DNA of 64,000 bases. It comes from Campylobacter concisus (lineage in GTDB: Bacteria; Campylobacterota; Campylobacteria; Campylobacterales; Campylobacteraceae). Each line of letters opens with the position of its first letter. The stretch's first letter is position 1. This document shows, in pieces, positions 9,078-21,329 of the stretch. The stretch covers positions 1,054,001 to 1,118,000 of the forward strand of contig NZ_CP021642.1 in the NCBI RefSeq assembly GCF_003048375.1, given 5' to 3'. Under the pieces are notes generated by a model. It was not told where the DNA came from and made no database searches. It saw only the letters and a program-made list of their open reading frames with translations. A program made the position numbers and the translations under genes.

Positions 9078-10118
9078 CTAGAGCTTACCGCTACCTTTTA
9101 CCGAAGTGATCGAGTTTATAAATTTATAATCAATCTTTATCTCACGCTCTTTTGGAAGTGAGTTTGCAAGGGCATTTAGCGTGCTTTCAAACTCCTCAAA
9201 TAGGTAGTTTGCAAGGCTTCCTGGGTTTGGATTGATCTCATTTAGATAGACCTCGTCATCTATCACGAAAAAGTCGCATCTAATGATCGCTCCGTCAAAT
9301 CCACAATCATAAATTTTAGAAAAGTTAAATTTAAGCTTTTGTTTTAGCTCTTCAGAAATTTCCGCCTCTTTTACCTTGTTTTCGTTTGAAAAACTTAGAT
9401 ATTTTTGCTCGTAGTCAAGAAATTCTTTCTTTTTTGGCTCTTCGACGATAGAAAATTTGATCTTTCCATCGATCCTGCAGCCTGCAAGGTTGTACTCTTT
9501 GACGCCTTTTATAAAGGGCTCTACCAAAACATCTTTGTCAAATTCAAACGCCACGTCTTTTGCGTAGGCAAGCTCACTATCATCATGCACGACGCTCACG
9601 CCGATGCTGCTGCCTAGCCTTGCTGGCTTTAATATAATAGGATAGTGAAATTTTGGCTCGCTTTGACGAGTTAGCATCTCATAGTCAAGCGCCTTTACAC
9701 CAGCCTTTTGTGCTAGAGATTTAGTAAGCTCTTTGTTGTAGCTAAGCGCGCTTGCTTCAAGCCTTGGACCTATATATTTGACTCCGTAAAAGTCAAAAAG
9801 TGCCGCTATCTTGCCATCTTCGCCGTCCATACCGTGGATCAAATTTATAATGACGTCACATTCAACTTTGTTTGCGCCAAAAAGCGAGTGCGCGTAAAAG
9901 CCGCCCTTTGCTAAAGATAGCTTCTTTGAGTTTTTGTATTTGCCAGAGCTAAAGAAATTTGCCCTCATATCTTTTTGCTCGATCAAGTAAAAGTCCCTAT
10001 TTGCATCGCAAAATATAAATTTTAGCTCCTGTTTTAGGACGTTTTTTAAAACTATCGCGCTTACTATGCTTATCTCATGCTCAAAACTCTTTGCCCCAAA
10101 TATCACGCCTAAATTCAT
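9078..10118 (-). CDS. ddl: D-alanine--D-alanine ligase
   Basis: Ddl makes the D-Ala-D-Ala dipeptide used by MurF. ATP-grasp features are visible: [20 protein letters not shown] at the N-terminus (Glu-His-Glu), [32 protein letters not shown] (nucleotide binding), [20 protein letters not shown] (metal ligands) and a final domain. The 346-residue length is typical. It begins 11 bases after ruvA and lies 64 bases before the antitoxin-like gene, in one leftward operon. Confidence 0.96.
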   Translation of the reverse strand: MNLGVIFGAKSFEHEISIVSAIVLKNVLKQELKFIFCDANRDFYLIEQKDMRANFFSSGKYKNSKKLSLAKGGFYAHSLFGANKVECDVIINLIHGMDGEDGKIAALFDFYGVKYIGPRLEASALSYNKELTKSLAQKAGVKALDYEMLTRQSEPKFHYPIILKPARLGSSIGVSVVHDDSELAYAKDVAFEFDKDVLVEPFIKGVKEYNLAGCRIDGKIKFSIVEEPKKKEFLDYEQKYLSFSNENKVKEAEISEELKQKLKFNFSKIYDCGFDGAIIRCDFFVIDDEVYLNEINPNPGSLANYLFEEFESTLNALANSLPKEREIKIDYKFINSITSVKGSGKL

Positions 10119-10129
10119 CTTTTTTATCC

Positions 10130-10687
10130 TTATCCTAGTTTTTTAAGTGCCTCTTTTATAAGATCGCTCGTGTTTTCACTCTTGCAATCAGGCAAAATTT
10201 TCACTATCTTCTCACGTTTAAAGCCAAGTGCCTCAAGTGCCAAAAGCGCCTCATTTTGGTAGCTTGGCACGCTCTCATCGTTTATAAGTTTAGCGTCACT
10301 TAGCTCGGCTATTATGCGCCTAGCTGTCTTTGGTCCGATGCCTGGCACACTTTTAAAGGTGTCTGCGTCGCCACTTATTATGGCGTTTGTAAATGCCTGC
10401 GAGCTAAGGCTTGAGCAAACCGCCATCGCTGTGCTAGCTCCGATGCCATTTAGCTTGATAAGCATCTCAAACATCTTTTGCTCGTTTGCGTCTAAAAAGC
10501 CGTAGAGTAAATTTGCGTCTTCTCTTATGACCTGCGTTATGGCAAGCTCGACCTTTTCGCCTTTACTAAGTTTTGCTGAGCAAAAAAGCGAGATGAAAAT
10601 CCCATAACTTACGCCGCTATTTATCTTAAGTATGGCAAATGCGGGTTCTTTTTTTGTAACGACGCCTTCGATTGCTTTTATCATCAT
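10130..10687 (-). CDS. ruvA: Holliday junction branch migration protein RuvA
   Basis: RuvA binds four-way junctions and loads the RuvB helicase during recombination. The N-terminal OB-fold ([18 protein letters not shown]), the two helix-hairpin-helix motifs ([15 protein letters not shown] and [16 protein letters not shown]) and the C-terminal RuvB-contact domain ([16 protein letters not shown]) are in the normal order. The 185-residue length is normal. The start overlaps the stop of the DUF342 gene (ATGA), indicating coupled translation. Confidence 0.96.
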   Translation of the reverse strand: MMIKAIEGVVTKKEPAFAILKINSGVSYGIFISLFCSAKLSKGEKVELAITQVIREDANLLYGFLDANEQKMFEMLIKLNGIGASTAMAVCSSLSSQAFTNAIISGDADTFKSVPGIGPKTARRIIAELSDAKLINDESVPSYQNEALLALEALGFKREKIVKILPDCKSENTSDLIKEALKKLG

Positions 10688-12615
10688 TTGACCTTTTGTT
10701 CCATGAAATTTATATCCGCGTAGTCTTCAAGTTTGTTTGACTTTTTGATCTTGTATTCGACCTCGCCGCCGTTATCAAATTTATCTAGCGTGATGACGTG
10801 GGCGGTCTCGTTTTGCTTCGAGATGTAGGTGACATTTTGCGGAGGATCGACGATGACAAACCTTATCTCATTTAGCTCGATCCAGTTGCCTCTGTTTATC
10901 ACTTTGGCTGAGAATATGCCATTTTGCATGATCTCAAGCTCATCTTTTAGATCAGCCAAAAGCTCTTTTTTCTCTTTAAATATCCTAAGCAAGGTGTTAT
11001 ACTCATTAACGAGCCCTTGATACTCTTTTAGCTTTTTCATAAACGTAACTGGCGGTATCACTTTGGCTTTTGAGAGCTCCTCGATCTTAGCTTTTATCGT
11101 ATAGATCGAGTCTTTGTTCTCGTTGATGACGTTTTTCTTGCTCTCTATGTTTTTTAGAAGCGTAGCCAGCTCAGACTTGGTGCTTTCGATCTTGCTTAGC
11201 TGATCTTGCGTAGCCTCCACACTCTCAGGCATCTTGCTAGCGTCAATGATAAATTTATTATCAGTGCCTCTTAGGTATCTAACGTCGATTAGATGCGAGG
11301 CTGTGATGGTGCAGTTTGAGCCAAGTGTGTCTATCTGGATATTTTGAGCTGTTATAGAGCCACCAACTACGCTATTAATTTTTACTCTTTTTGCTATGAC
11401 AGTGCCACCTTCAAGCCTATCTATCTCGACGCTTTCAGCCTCCACCTTGCCGATGTGGATAGAAATTTTGGCGTGTTTGGCGTAAATTTTAGCCTTTTGG
11501 TGAGTTTGACCGCCGATATTTACATCATTTGCTTTGACCATCGCATTTGCGCCGACGTTTCCTTTTACCTCGATCTCGTCAGCCTCCACGATGATGCCAG
11601 TGCCGATAGCATCTTTTATAGTGTCAGTCTCACGAACTACTAATGTGACGTTTGTGTCGGTGCCTGCTTGGATCGAGCCAGTCGTTTTAAAATTTGCTTC
11701 ATTTATCTCTATGCGCTCTTCTATATCAAAAGAGCCGTTTTTCTCGACCACGTAGCCTGCTTTTTTAGCGATATATTTTATACTTTCATCATTTTCTACG
11801 CGCTCGATATTTTCGCTTATGCTTATCTCTTTTTCACTATCTTCTTTTGGCTTTGGCACCTCTATAAGTTTGCCTCTTACGTCGCGTCCATTTGCCCCTT
11901 CGTGAGACTTTTTCTCTTCCATGATAAGCTCATCTTTTGCCACGCCAAAGACAAAGCCCCTATCAGCGTAATCAACCTTATCTTCTTCTTTTATATCATC
12001 AAGCTTATCTTTGTAGTAGTAGATGATCTTTGCGTCGATCGCTTTTTTAGGGTTGATGCCCTGGGTTAAATTTAGCGTGTAGTCCTTGTCAAGCTCGCCT
12101 TTTACGTGGATTATCGAGGCGATTTGCTTTAGCTCCTCTTTTAGCTTGCCGATCCTTATGCCTATTAAAATTTGAGCTTTCATGAGCTGCTTTGCGATGT
12201 ATTCATAAAGCTTATCTTCGTAGTGCTGCTCGTATTCGCACTCTTTGCTCGCTCTAACCTTTGCGATGACCTTTGTTATGGTTGAATTTACGCCGATGTC
12301 GATCTTTGGTAGCTTTGGCGTGGCATTTAGCCTCACGTCAAAAAACTCCACGTCATAGACCTGCTCGATCTCTAGCGTCTCGTCAAGATAAAATGTGTTG
12401 TCATCAAAAAAGCTTAAATTTTCTTCAGGGACAAAAACTGGCTCGACGTTATCTTTATTTTTATAGTATGTGAGGATGTTTGAAAGCCTAAAATCCACAA
12501 ATTCTACCGGCACGCTGTATTGTTTGCTTAGCTCTTTAAGCGATAGATAAGGTGTTGAAGTTTGAATTTGCGTTGGCGGTAAAAATCTCTCGTTTTCTTG
12601 CACGTTTTCGCTCAA
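10684..12615 (-). CDS. DUF342 (FapA-like) polymerising protein
   Basis: The 643-residue cytoplasmic protein has an N-terminal variable part (1-250), a central run of parallel beta-helix-like repeats (about 310-460, with [19 protein letters not shown] and [16 protein letters not shown] typical of FapA/DUF342), a coiled coil (about 480-560) and a C-terminal beta-rich tail. FapA-domain proteins form polar scaffolds, and some DUF342 proteins affect flagellar placement. Which applies here cannot be read from sequence. It heads the leftward operon with ruvA and ddl and is divergent from murJ across 121 bases. Confidence 0.75.
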   Translation of the reverse strand: MSENVQENERFLPPTQIQTSTPYLSLKELSKQYSVPVEFVDFRLSNILTYYKNKDNVEPVFVPEENLSFFDDNTFYLDETLEIEQVYDVEFFDVRLNATPKLPKIDIGVNSTITKVIAKVRASKECEYEQHYEDKLYEYIAKQLMKAQILIGIRIGKLKEELKQIASIIHVKGELDKDYTLNLTQGINPKKAIDAKIIYYYKDKLDDIKEEDKVDYADRGFVFGVAKDELIMEEKKSHEGANGRDVRGKLIEVPKPKEDSEKEISISENIERVENDESIKYIAKKAGYVVEKNGSFDIEERIEINEANFKTTGSIQAGTDTNVTLVVRETDTIKDAIGTGIIVEADEIEVKGNVGANAMVKANDVNIGGQTHQKAKIYAKHAKISIHIGKVEAESVEIDRLEGGTVIAKRVKINSVVGGSITAQNIQIDTLGSNCTITASHLIDVRYLRGTDNKFIIDASKMPESVEATQDQLSKIESTKSELATLLKNIESKKNVINENKDSIYTIKAKIEELSKAKVIPPVTFMKKLKEYQGLVNEYNTLLRIFKEKKELLADLKDELEIMQNGIFSAKVINRGNWIELNEIRFVIVDPPQNVTYISKQNETAHVITLDKFDNGGEVEYKIKKSNKLEDYADINFMEQKVK

Positions 12616-12736
12616 ATTTGATCCATTTCACATAAAATTTTGGCTCTTATTATCTCTAAAACTTTATTAAATTTGGGTTATGTAAGCTTTAAAGCATCTT
12701 TTGTTACTATTGCGTTTTAAATTTACTAGGTGGGCG

Positions 12737-14137
12737 ATGTTTATAAAAGGCTTTTTTTCAAACTCAGTTGGCATCATGACTTCAAGGATTTTAGGGCTTA
12801 TGAGAGACCTTTTGACGGCCTCTATCCTTGGTGCTGGCATATTTAGCGACCTTTTTTTTATAGCATTTAAGATACCAAATTTATTTCGCCGTATCTTTGG
12901 TGAGGGCGCTTTTACACAGGCATTTTTGCCAAATTTTACAAATAACAAGAAAAAAGCGATCTTTCAGGCTGAAATTTTCATCAAATTTCTACTTTTTATA
13001 GGTATTTTGACGCTTCTTGTAAATTTATTTACGCCTTACTTTATAAAGATCATCGCAAGCGGCTTGAGCGAGCAAAATATCACAGACGCAGTGCCACTTG
13101 TGCGCATAAATTTCTACTATCTAGCCCTTGTCTATATCGTCACTTTCATGGGGGCACTACTTCAGTATAAAGGGCACTTTGCAACGACTGCGTTTTCTAC
13201 TGCACTGCTAAATTTAGCCATGATCGCTTCACTACTTTTGGCTCGTGGCAAGAGCGAGAGCGTGGTCGCACTTTATCTTAGCTTTGGCGTCGTTGCAGGC
13301 GGCATTTTGCAGGTTTTGGTGCATCTAATCGCTATGAAATTTAACGCCTTAAATAAAATTTTTTGGGGCGGTCTAAGCGGATATTTTAAGGGCAAAAGAG
13401 CGCAGGGTAAAGGCTTTTTCATAAATTTCTACCACGGCTTGCTTGGCTCAAGTGCGATGCAGATAAGCGCATTTATGGACACTTGGTTAGCTAGCTTTTT
13501 AGTAAGCGGCTCGATAAGCTACCTCTTTTATGCAAATAGAATTTTCCAGCTCCCACTTGCTATCTTTGCGATCGCGCTCTCTCAGGCACTCTTTCCAAAG
13601 ATCACTAGGCTTTTAAAACAAAAAGATGAAGCCAACGCCCTAGTTTGGACGAAAAAGAGCTTTTACCTGCTTCTTTGCGCCCTGCTAGCAGCCACGATCG
13701 CAGGCGTTGTGCTAAGTGAGTTTATCATCTGGCTCTTGTTTGAGAGAGGGAATTTCGTAAGGGCAAACACGACCGAGTGCGCCAAGGTGCTAAGTGCCTA
13801 TTTGGTGGGGCTCACGCCATTTGGACTGGCTAAAATTTTCTCACTTTGGCTCTATGCAAATATGAAGCAAAAAGAGGCAGCCAAAATTTCTATCATCTGC
13901 CTTGTGATAAATTTGATCCTAGCAGTCATTTTGATGCAGAAATTTGGAGCTGCCGGCCTTGCATTTGCAAGCTCGCTCGGGGGATTTTTACAGCTTATTT
14001 TATATATAAGAGCCTTTGGAGCTAAGCGATTTTTAGCTATAATCGAGCCTAAATTTATAGCCGCTATCGCTATTTTGGCGGTTTTGCTCTATTTTGGTTT
14101 AACATTTTTAAAGGATATATTTAATGCGAATTTTTGA
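12737..14137 (+). CDS. murJ: Lipid II flippase MurJ
   Basis: MurJ moves lipid II across the inner membrane for wall synthesis. It is a polytopic MOP-superfamily protein with about 14 hydrophobic segments and the N-terminal signature [17 protein letters not shown], followed by [16 protein letters not shown]. The ATG at 12737 follows AGGTGGGCG and begins the family's usual N-terminus; an in-frame ATG at 12701 lacks such a site. The last 14 bases overlap cysS. It joins ddl and murF across the divergent promoter region as another peptidoglycan gene. Confidence 0.95.
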   Translation: MFIKGFFSNSVGIMTSRILGLMRDLLTASILGAGIFSDLFFIAFKIPNLFRRIFGEGAFTQAFLPNFTNNKKKAIFQAEIFIKFLLFIGILTLLVNLFTPYFIKIIASGLSEQNITDAVPLVRINFYYLALVYIVTFMGALLQYKGHFATTAFSTALLNLAMIASLLLARGKSESVVALYLSFGVVAGGILQVLVHLIAMKFNALNKIFWGGLSGYFKGKRAQGKGFFINFYHGLLGSSAMQISAFMDTWLASFLVSGSISYLFYANRIFQLPLAIFAIALSQALFPKITRLLKQKDEANALVWTKKSFYLLLCALLAATIAGVVLSEFIIWLLFERGNFVRANTTECAKVLSAYLVGLTPFGLAKIFSLWLYANMKQKEAAKISIICLVINLILAVILMQKFGAAGLAFASSLGGFLQLILYIRAFGAKRFLAIIEPKFIAAIAILAVLLYFGLTFLKDIFNANF

Positions 14138-15518
14138 TACTTCTAAAAGAGAAAAGGTTGAGTTTAGCCCTATTAAAGATGGCGAGGTTAGCATCTACCT
14201 GTGCGGCCCAACGGTCTATGACGACGCGCATTTAGGACATGCAAAGTCAGCCGTTAGCTTTGATCTTTTAAGAAGGGTCTTAAAAGCGCTTGGCTACAAG
14301 GTCAAATTTGCAAGAAACTACACCGACATCGACGATAAAATTTTAAATAAAATGGCGCAAACTGGCCAAAGCCTAGAGGAGATCACAAACAAATATATAG
14401 CGCACTACGAGAGCGACATGGGCGCTTTAAATGTGCTTGATCCAGACTTTAAACCAAAGGCTACGCAGTGCTTGGAGGCGATCATTAGCTACATCAAGGT
14501 GCTTATGGATAGAGGTGTGGCGTATAAGACGAGCGATGGAATTTACTTTGATACGAGCAAGGATAGTGGCTATTTTAGCATTAGCGGTAAGGATAATAAC
14601 ACCGATCTAATCGCGCGTGTGGCAAGTTTTGGCGAGAAAAGAGATGAAAAAGACTTCGTGCTTTGGAAATTTGACGAAAAATGGTACGAGAGCCCATTTG
14701 GCAAGGGTCGCCCTGGCTGGCACACCGAGTGCGTGGCGATGATAAGGGAGTTTTTAAGCGACAAAGAAAATGATAAATTTGAGATCGACATCCACGCTGG
14801 CGGCATCGACCTACTCTTTCCGCACCACGAAAATGAGGCAAGCCAGTGCAGATGTGCCTATCACAAAAATTTGAGCAAATACTGGATGCACAATGGCTTT
14901 ATAAAAGTAAATAACGAAAAGATGAGCAAGAGCCTAAATAACAGCTTTTTCGTAAAGGACGCCCTAAAAAACGTTCATGGCGAAGTGCTTAGATATTACT
15001 TGCTTACAAGCCATTATAGGGCGCATTTTAACTATTCAGATGAAGACCTAGTAGCTTCAAAAAAGAGACTTGATAAAATTTACCGCCTCAAAAAAAGGGT
15101 TGATGGCGTGCAAGCAGGTGCTATAAACGAGAGCTTTAAAAGCGAGCTACTTGAAGCGCTAAGTGATGATCTAAACGCCTCAAAGGCGCTTGCAAGCGTC
15201 GATGAGTTTGTAAAAACGGCAAATGAAAGACTTGATAATAATCCAAAAGATAAAGCTTATAAGGCTGAAGTGTTAGCAAATTTGGGTCTTATAGGCGAAA
15301 TTTTAGGCATTGCTATCACAAACTATGTGGAGTATTTTCAGTTTGGCGTAAGTGACGAGCAAAAAGAGCATATCCAAAAACTGCTTGATGAGCGCGCGGT
15401 AGCTAAAAAAGAGAGAAATTTCGCAAGGGCTGATGAGATAAGAGATGAGCTAGCAAAGATGAATATCTCTATCATGGATACGCCAAATGGCGCGGTTTGG
15501 GAGAGAAATAATGAATAA
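14124..15518 (+). CDS. cysS: Cysteinyl-tRNA synthetase
   Basis: This class I aminoacyl-tRNA synthetase charges tRNA-Cys. The HIGH-like motif is HLGHAKS within [18 protein letters not shown], where the Cys is a zinc ligand. TECVAM and [12 protein letters not shown] supply further zinc ligands, and KMSKS follows [10 protein letters not shown]. The C-terminal DALR-type helical domain ends the 464-residue protein, a usual length. It overlaps murJ by 14 bases and msbA by 8. Confidence 0.97.
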   Translation: MRIFDTSKREKVEFSPIKDGEVSIYLCGPTVYDDAHLGHAKSAVSFDLLRRVLKALGYKVKFARNYTDIDDKILNKMAQTGQSLEEITNKYIAHYESDMGALNVLDPDFKPKATQCLEAIISYIKVLMDRGVAYKTSDGIYFDTSKDSGYFSISGKDNNTDLIARVASFGEKRDEKDFVLWKFDEKWYESPFGKGRPGWHTECVAMIREFLSDKENDKFEIDIHAGGIDLLFPHHENEASQCRCAYHKNLSKYWMHNGFIKVNNEKMSKSLNNSFFVKDALKNVHGEVLRYYLLTSHYRAHFNYSDEDLVASKKRLDKIYRLKKRVDGVQAGAINESFKSELLEALSDDLNASKALASVDEFVKTANERLDNNPKDKAYKAEVLANLGLIGEILGIAITNYVEYFQFGVSDEQKEHIQKLLDERAVAKKERNFARADEIRDELAKMNISIMDTPNGAVWERNNE

Positions 15519-17235
15519 TTTTGGCTTAAAAGATGTGCTAAAGCGCTTTGGTCCATATTTTAAAGATTATATCCCACACTTTATTTTTGCCATCATCGGC
15601 ATGGGTCTTGCCAGTGGCGGAACGGCGGTAAGTGCCTATCTCGTTGAGCCTGTGCTAAATAAAATTTTCGTTGAGAAAAACGAAAAGTTGCTCTACATCT
15701 TGCCTTGCGCCATCATCGCGATCTACGTTATAAAAAACATCGGAACCTTCATGCAGGCCTATTTTACGGCATATATCGGGCAAGATACGATTAGGAGATT
15801 TCGCGAAAAGATGGTTGCAAACCTTTTAAATTTAGATATGGATTTTTTCAATGAATTTAGAACTGGCGAGCTAATCAGCAGAACGACAAACGACATCGAC
15901 CGCATAAGATCGATAGTCTCAAGCATGATCCCTGAACTTACGAGGGAATTTATAACTATCATCGGGCTTCTTTGCGTCGTTGTCTATCAAAGTCCAAAGC
16001 TGGCATTTTTCGCCCTTGTTGTCATGCCAGTAGCGATCTATCCGATCTCGCGCCTTGCTAAAAGGATGAAAAAAATTTCAAAGCAGTCACAAGAAAAAAC
16101 ATCTGACATCACCTCTGCACTTAGTGAAATTTTTACAAATATCGAGATAATCAAAGCAAATAACGCCCAAGAATACGAGCATTCACGCTTTGTTGATGAA
16201 AATAATAAATTTTTTAGGCTAAATTTAAAAAGCGTAAAGATCGAGCAGCTAGTAAGCCCGCTAATGGAGACCATAGGCTCAATAGGCGTGGCAGCTGTTA
16301 TAATAATAGGCGGCAAAGACGTCATCGACGGGCATATAAATATGGGTGCATTTTTCTCGTTTTTAACAGCGCTTTTCATGCTCTACACTCCGCTAAAACG
16401 CATCGTAAATATCTACAACAAGATGCAAGACGCCATCGCAGCAAGCGAGAGGACCTTTTTCTTGATGGATAAGGTAAGCCAGATAAAAGATGGCCAAAAA
16501 GAGCTAAACGAAGAGATAAATTTGATCAAATTTAACGACGTCCGCCTAAGCTACGGCGACAAAGAGGTCTTAAAAGGGATAAATTTAGAGGCAAATAAGT
16601 CAGAATTTATAGCCCTTGTTGGCTCAAGTGGCGGCGGAAAAAGCTCGCTTATGAATTTGCTTATGAGATTTTACGATGTAAATGGCGGAGAAATTTTGAT
16701 AAATGGTATAAATTTAAAAGATATCAAAATTCACTCACTTCGCCAAAACATCGGCCTTGTAACCCAGCGCGTATATATCTTTAACGACACAGTTGCTAAA
16801 AACGTGGCTTACGGCAGAGAATTTAACGAAGATGCCGTGATAAACGCACTAAAACTAGCAAATGCTTACGAATTTGTAAGCAAGCTTGATGATGGCATAA
16901 ACACTATCTTAAATGAATTTGGCACCAACCTCTCAGGCGGCCAAAGACAGCGTATCGCCATAGCTAGAGCGCTCTATCAAAACCCACAAATTCTCATCTT
17001 TGACGAGGCTACATCAGCACTTGATAATGAGAGCGAAAAAGAGATCACAAAGGCGATAAATAATCTAAGAAGCAAGAAGATCATCTTTGTCATCGCTCAC
17101 CGCCTAAGCACGGTTGAAAATGCCGATAAGATCGCGGTTTTAAGTGATGGCAAGATCATTGATAGTGGAAGCGACGAGGAGCTTAGCAAGAGAAATGAAA
17201 TTTATGCAAGACTTAAGGGCAAAGCCTTAGTTTAA
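15511..17235 (+). CDS. msbA: Lipid A/lipid ABC exporter MsbA
   Basis: This is a half-transporter with a six-helix membrane domain (about residues 1-310) and a C-terminal ATPase. Walker A is GSSGGGKSS, the signature is [15 protein letters not shown], Walker B is [12 protein letters not shown], and the switch His is in VIAHRLST. Such homodimeric exporters in Campylobacter flip lipid A core or related lipids; the exact substrate is inferred. The ATG at 15511 has GGGAGAG upstream and overlaps the end of cysS; an in-frame ATG 24 bases earlier lies inside cysS. Confidence 0.9.
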   Translation: MNNFGLKDVLKRFGPYFKDYIPHFIFAIIGMGLASGGTAVSAYLVEPVLNKIFVEKNEKLLYILPCAIIAIYVIKNIGTFMQAYFTAYIGQDTIRRFREKMVANLLNLDMDFFNEFRTGELISRTTNDIDRIRSIVSSMIPELTREFITIIGLLCVVVYQSPKLAFFALVVMPVAIYPISRLAKRMKKISKQSQEKTSDITSALSEIFTNIEIIKANNAQEYEHSRFVDENNKFFRLNLKSVKIEQLVSPLMETIGSIGVAAVIIIGGKDVIDGHINMGAFFSFLTALFMLYTPLKRIVNIYNKMQDAIAASERTFFLMDKVSQIKDGQKELNEEINLIKFNDVRLSYGDKEVLKGINLEANKSEFIALVGSSGGGKSSLMNLLMRFYDVNGGEILINGINLKDIKIHSLRQNIGLVTQRVYIFNDTVAKNVAYGREFNEDAVINALKLANAYEFVSKLDDGINTILNEFGTNLSGGQRQRIAIARALYQNPQILIFDEATSALDNESEKEITKAINNLRSKKIIFVIAHRLSTVENADKIAVLSDGKIIDSGSDEELSKRNEIYARLKGKALV

Positions 17236-17287
17236 GGCGATTTTTGCTAAGATTTGCAGAAATTTTAGGCATTTTAAAGAGGTTAAA

Positions 17288-18361
17288 ATGAGCTTAAACT
17301 ACAATACTTTAAAATCTATATTTTTCAAATTTGATCCTGAAACTGCCCACAAGATCGCTGAAGTCGCGATGGTTGGGGCAAATAAAATCTTCCCTGGCTC
17401 GCTAAGCTTTTTAGCGCACAAATGCGTGGTCGATGACAATGCGCTAAAACAAAATTTATTCTCAAGCACCTACCACAACCCAGTTGGCATAGCTGGCGGC
17501 TTTGATAAAAACGCCACGATGTTTGAGGCGCTAACGGCTCTTGGATTTGGGCATTTAGAATTTGGCACATTTACGCCAAAACCGCAGCCTGGCAACGCAA
17601 AACCAAGGCTTTTTAGGCTCATAGACGAAGAGAGCATCCAAAATGCGATGGGCTTTAACAACGAAGGCTGTGAGGCTATCAAAAATAGAGTAAAAAAGAT
17701 CTATCCTTTTACCATACCGATCTGGGCAAACATCGGTAAAAACAAAGTTACACCAAACGAAGACGCGATAAAAGACTATGAAATTTTAGTAAGAGAATTT
17801 AGCGAAATTTGCGATACATTTGTCATAAACGTTTCATCGCCAAACACGCCAAATTTAAGAGCGCTTCAAGATGAGAGCTTTATAAAAGAGCTTTTTAGCG
17901 TCATTTTGCCTCTCACTAAAAAGCCGATCATCTTTAAAATAGCTCCAGATATGAGCCACGAAGATGCGATCAAGCTTTGTAGCTGCGCGGTAGAAAACGG
18001 CGCTAGCGGCGTGCTTGTTTCAAATACAAGCGTTGATTATTCGCTCTCTCACTCATCAAATTTAAAGGATTTTGGCGGACTAAGCGGCAAGGTGATCGCC
18101 AAAAAGTCAAAAGATATCTTTAAAGCCGTAGCAGACGAGCTTTATGGCAAGACGACGCTTATCGCGTGTGGCGGCATAGATAGCGGTGCAGAGGCTTATG
18201 AGCGCATAAAAATGGGAGCAAATTTAGTCCAAATTTTTACAAGCTTTATCTTCAAAGGGCCGATGATCGCAAGGGATATAAATTTAGAAATTTTAGAGCT
18301 TTTAAAAAAAGATGGCTTTGCCTCTATCAGCAAAGCAGTCGGCGCAAACGTTAAAAAATAG
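17288..18361 (+). CDS. pyrD: Dihydroorotate dehydrogenase (quinone), class 2
   Basis: PyrD oxidises dihydroorotate to orotate in pyrimidine synthesis and passes electrons to quinone. The N-terminal extension (KSIFFKFDPETAHKIAEVAM) is the membrane-association segment that marks class 2 enzymes. The FMN-barrel motifs are NPVGIAGGFDKNA, EFGTFTPKPQPGN, NAMGFNNEG, VINVSSPNTPNLR (catalytic Ser region) and IACGGIDSGAEAYERI. The 357-residue length is normal. AGAGGTTAAA precedes the ATG. Twelve bases separate it from the protease gene. Confidence 0.96.
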   Translation: MSLNYNTLKSIFFKFDPETAHKIAEVAMVGANKIFPGSLSFLAHKCVVDDNALKQNLFSSTYHNPVGIAGGFDKNATMFEALTALGFGHLEFGTFTPKPQPGNAKPRLFRLIDEESIQNAMGFNNEGCEAIKNRVKKIYPFTIPIWANIGKNKVTPNEDAIKDYEILVREFSEICDTFVINVSSPNTPNLRALQDESFIKELFSVILPLTKKPIIFKIAPDMSHEDAIKLCSCAVENGASGVLVSNTSVDYSLSHSSNLKDFGGLSGKVIAKKSKDIFKAVADELYGKTTLIACGGIDSGAEAYERIKMGANLVQIFTSFIFKGPMIARDINLEILELLKKDGFASISKAVGANVKK

Positions 18362-18372
18362 AGGGCAAGAGA

Positions 18373-19614
18373 TTGATAAAATTTAATAAATTTAAACTAG
18401 ACAACGAACTTGAAATTTATCACGTGCCGGTAAATCTTGGTTCAAAAGTGATAAGCGTCGATGTTTTTTACAAAGTTGGCTCTAGAAACGAAGTGATGGG
18501 CAAAAGTGGCATCGCTCACATGCTAGAGCATCTAAATTTCAAATCAACCAAAAACTTACGCGCAGGCGAGTTTGACGAGATCGTAAAAGGCTTTGGCGGC
18601 GTAAATAACGCAAGCACTGGCTTTGACTACACTCACTACTTTATAAAAGCCTCAAATGAAAATTTAGACAAAACGCTAGGCCTTTTTGCCGAGCTTATGA
18701 AAAATTTAAGCCTAAAAGATAAAGAATTTCAGCCAGAGCGCGAGGTGGTGCACGAAGAGCGCAGGTGGCGAACAGACAACAACCCTATGGGATACCTCTA
18801 CTTTAGGCTCTACAACCACGCATTTATCTACCACCCGTACCACTGGACACCGATAGGCTTCATAAAAGATATCGAAAACTGGAAGATCGCTGATATAAAA
18901 GAATTTCACGCTACATATTATCAGCCAAAAAACGCCATTTTGATGATAAGCGGCGACATCGGCAAAGACGAAGCATTTAAGCTAGCTAAGAAAAACTTTA
19001 GCGGCATAAAAAACAAAAGAGCTATCCCAAAACTACACTGCAAAGAGCCTGAACAAGACGGCGCGAGAAGAGCTATCATCTACAAAGATAGCCAAACGCA
19101 AATGCTAGCTATCGCATATAAAATTCCAGACTTCAGACACGCTGATCAAGTGGGGCTAAATGCGATAAGCGAATACCTAGCCACTGGCAAAAGCTCAATT
19201 TTACAGCAGCGCCTTGTCGATGAGCTAATGCTTGTAAATCAAATTTACGCTTACAACATGAGCTGCGTTGATGAAAATTTATTTATATTTTTAGCAGTTT
19301 GCAACCCAGATGTCGAGGCTATCGCGGTTGAGACTGAAATTTTAAAGATCATAGATGATCTAAAGAGAAAGCCAATAGATAAAGAGGACGTTTTAAGAGT
19401 TAAAAATTTGATAAAAACTGATTTTATCTACTCATTTGAGAGCGCGAGCAAGGTGGCAAATTTATACGGCTCATACCTTGCTAGAGGCGATATAAAGCCA
19501 CTTTACGAGCTTGAAAAAAATATAGATAAGATAGATGCCAAGCTTTTAAAAGAGATAGCAAATAGATATTTCAATGAAAAAACTAGCACGACAATAATCT
19601 TAAAAAAGGAATAG
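18373..19614 (+). CDS. M16 family zinc peptidase (PqqL/mitochondrial-processing-like)
   Basis: This is an insulinase-family metallopeptidase. The inverted zinc motif HMLEH (His49, Glu52, His53) is followed about 76 residues later by Glu129 in the VVHEER stretch, completing the zinc site, so it should be active. The C-terminal half is the second, non-catalytic M16 domain. I see no signal peptide, so a cytoplasmic location is likely. The start is TTG at 18373, preceded by GGGCAAGAGA. It lies between pyrD and dapA, as in other campylobacters; its substrate is unknown. Confidence 0.88.
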   Translation: MIKFNKFKLDNELEIYHVPVNLGSKVISVDVFYKVGSRNEVMGKSGIAHMLEHLNFKSTKNLRAGEFDEIVKGFGGVNNASTGFDYTHYFIKASNENLDKTLGLFAELMKNLSLKDKEFQPEREVVHEERRWRTDNNPMGYLYFRLYNHAFIYHPYHWTPIGFIKDIENWKIADIKEFHATYYQPKNAILMISGDIGKDEAFKLAKKNFSGIKNKRAIPKLHCKEPEQDGARRAIIYKDSQTQMLAIAYKIPDFRHADQVGLNAISEYLATGKSSILQQRLVDELMLVNQIYAYNMSCVDENLFIFLAVCNPDVEAIAVETEILKIIDDLKRKPIDKEDVLRVKNLIKTDFIYSFESASKVANLYGSYLARGDIKPLYELEKNIDKIDAKLLKEIANRYFNEKTSTTIILKKE

Positions 19615-19616
19615 AC

Positions 19617-20510
19617 GTGAAAAATTCGCTTCAAGGTGCGATGACAGCACTAGTTACGCCATTTAAAAACCAAAAAATAGACGAAGTCAGTTTTGAAAAA
19701 CTGATAAAAAGACAGATAAAAAACGGTATAGACGTCGTTGTGCCAGTTGGAACAACTGGTGAGAGCGCAACTCTAACGCATGATGAGCATAGAATTTGCA
19801 TCGAGATCGCAGTAGATGCATGTAAAGGCACAAATGTAAAGGTACTCGCTGGAGCTGGTAGCAACGCCACTCACGAGGCCATCGATATCGCTAAATTTGC
19901 CCAAGCTCACGGTGCTCACGGCATCCTATCAGTCGCTCCTTACTACAACAAACCAACGCAAGAAGGGCTTTACGAGCACTACAAGGCTATCGCAAATAGC
20001 ATAGAAATTCCAGTGCTTCTTTACAACGTCCCAGGTAGAGTTGGCGTAGATATCTTGCCAGCAACCGTTTTTAGACTTTTTAAAGATTGTAAAAATATTT
20101 TTGGCATCAAAGAGGCAACAGGCAGCATCGATAGATGTGTCGATCTGCTAGCTCATGAGCCTGATTTGGTGGTCATCAGCGGCGAAGATGCGATAAACTA
20201 CCCTATCCTATCATACGGTGGCAAGGGCGTCATCTCAGTCACTGCAAACCTCTTGCCAGATCAAATTTCACAGCTTACTCACCTTGCGATGAGCGAAGAG
20301 TATAAAAAAGCAAAACTGATAAATGACAACCTCTATACGATAAACAAAACGCTCTTTTGCGAAAGCAACCCGATACCGATCAAAGCGGCGATGTATCTAG
20401 CTGGACTGATCGACACTTTGGAGTACCGCTTGCCACTTTGCAAACCGAGCAAAGAAAATTTCAAAAAGATCGAAGAAGTTATTAAAAATTACGAAATAAA
20501 GGGATTTTAA
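19617..20510 (+). CDS. dapA: 4-hydroxy-tetrahydrodipicolinate synthase
   Basis: DapA condenses pyruvate with aspartate semialdehyde, the first committed step to diaminopimelate and lysine. Signatures are [45 protein letters not shown] with the catalytic Tyr, and [10 protein letters not shown] with the Schiff-base Lys. The 297-residue length is normal. The start is GTG at 19617, preceded by AAAAAAGGAAT. The stop overlaps the fabL start by one base. No lysine riboswitch is visible. Confidence 0.96.
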   Translation: MKNSLQGAMTALVTPFKNQKIDEVSFEKLIKRQIKNGIDVVVPVGTTGESATLTHDEHRICIEIAVDACKGTNVKVLAGAGSNATHEAIDIAKFAQAHGAHGILSVAPYYNKPTQEGLYEHYKAIANSIEIPVLLYNVPGRVGVDILPATVFRLFKDCKNIFGIKEATGSIDRCVDLLAHEPDLVVISGEDAINYPILSYGGKGVISVTANLLPDQISQLTHLAMSEEYKKAKLINDNLYTINKTLFCESNPIPIKAAMYLAGLIDTLEYRLPLCKPSKENFKKIEEVIKNYEIKGF

Positions 20511-21298
20511 TGAAGGACACACTAAACGAATTTAAAGGTAAAACGCTAGTCATCAGTGGAGGCACTAGAGGCATCGGCAGAGCAATAGTCGAAGAATTTG
20601 CAAAAGCTGGCGTAAATATCGCTTTTACCTACAACTTAAACGAGGAGCTTGCCAAAGAGCAGGCAAAAGAGCTTGAGGCTACATACAAGATAAAAGCTAG
20701 AGCCTATGCGCTAAACATCCTTGAGCCAGAAACATATAAAGAGCTATTTTTAAAGATAGATGAGGACTTTGACAGGGTTGATTTTTTCATCTCAAACGCT
20801 ATCATCTCAGGTCGCGCAGTGGCTGGTGGATATACTAAATTTATGAAGCTAAAACCAAGAGGCATAAACAACATCTTCACAGCAACCGTAAATGCCTTTG
20901 TCGTGGGCTCACAAGAGGCTGCAAAACGCATGGAAAAAGTGGGTGGCGGCAGTATCATTAGCCTAAGCTCAACTGGAAATTTAGTCTATATCGAAAACTA
21001 CGCAGGCCACGGCACAGCAAAAGCAGCTGTTGAAGCGATGGCAAGATACGCTGCGACCGAGCTTGGCGAGAAAAACATCCGCGTCAATGTCGTAAGCGGC
21101 GGCCCTATCGAGACAGACGCGCTAAGAGCCTTTACAAACTACGAAGAGGTGCGCGATATGACGGCAAAGCTTAGCCCGCTAAACCGCATGGGACAGCCTG
21201 CTGATCTAGCTGGAGCATGTCTATTTTTATGCTCGTCTAAGGCTAGCTGGGTGACTGGACATACATTTATAATAGATGGTGGCACGACTTTTAAATGA
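20510..21298 (+). CDS. fabL: FabL-like enoyl-ACP reductase
   Basis: This short-chain dehydrogenase/reductase of 262 residues has the nucleotide-binding TGxxxGxG-type motif (SGGTRGIGRA, residues 16-25) and SNA around residue 96. The catalytic residues are Tyr164 and Lys171, spaced Y-x6-K in NYAGHGTAKAA. Ordinary SDRs use Y-x3-K; the wider spacing marks enoyl-ACP reductases of the FabI/FabL group. FabL enzymes reduce enoyl-ACP in fatty-acid elongation and tolerate triclosan better than FabI. It is followed by pgsA, another lipid gene. Confidence 0.8.
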   Translation: MKDTLNEFKGKTLVISGGTRGIGRAIVEEFAKAGVNIAFTYNLNEELAKEQAKELEATYKIKARAYALNILEPETYKELFLKIDEDFDRVDFFISNAIISGRAVAGGYTKFMKLKPRGINNIFTATVNAFVVGSQEAAKRMEKVGGGSIISLSSTGNLVYIENYAGHGTAKAAVEAMARYAATELGEKNIRVNVVSGGPIETDALRAFTNYEEVRDMTAKLSPLNRMGQPADLAGACLFLCSSKASWVTGHTFIIDGGTTFK

Positions 21299-21329
21299 GA
21301 GTGGAATTTCTAGGCATAAAGGCATATTT

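Noticed and set aside
12701-12736. Upstream ATG for murJ
   Set aside because: The ATG at 12737 has AGGTG at proper spacing and gives the usual MurJ N-terminus.
19560-19617. Lysine riboswitch before dapA
   Set aside because: Only two bases separate dapA from the previous gene, leaving no room for an aptamer.
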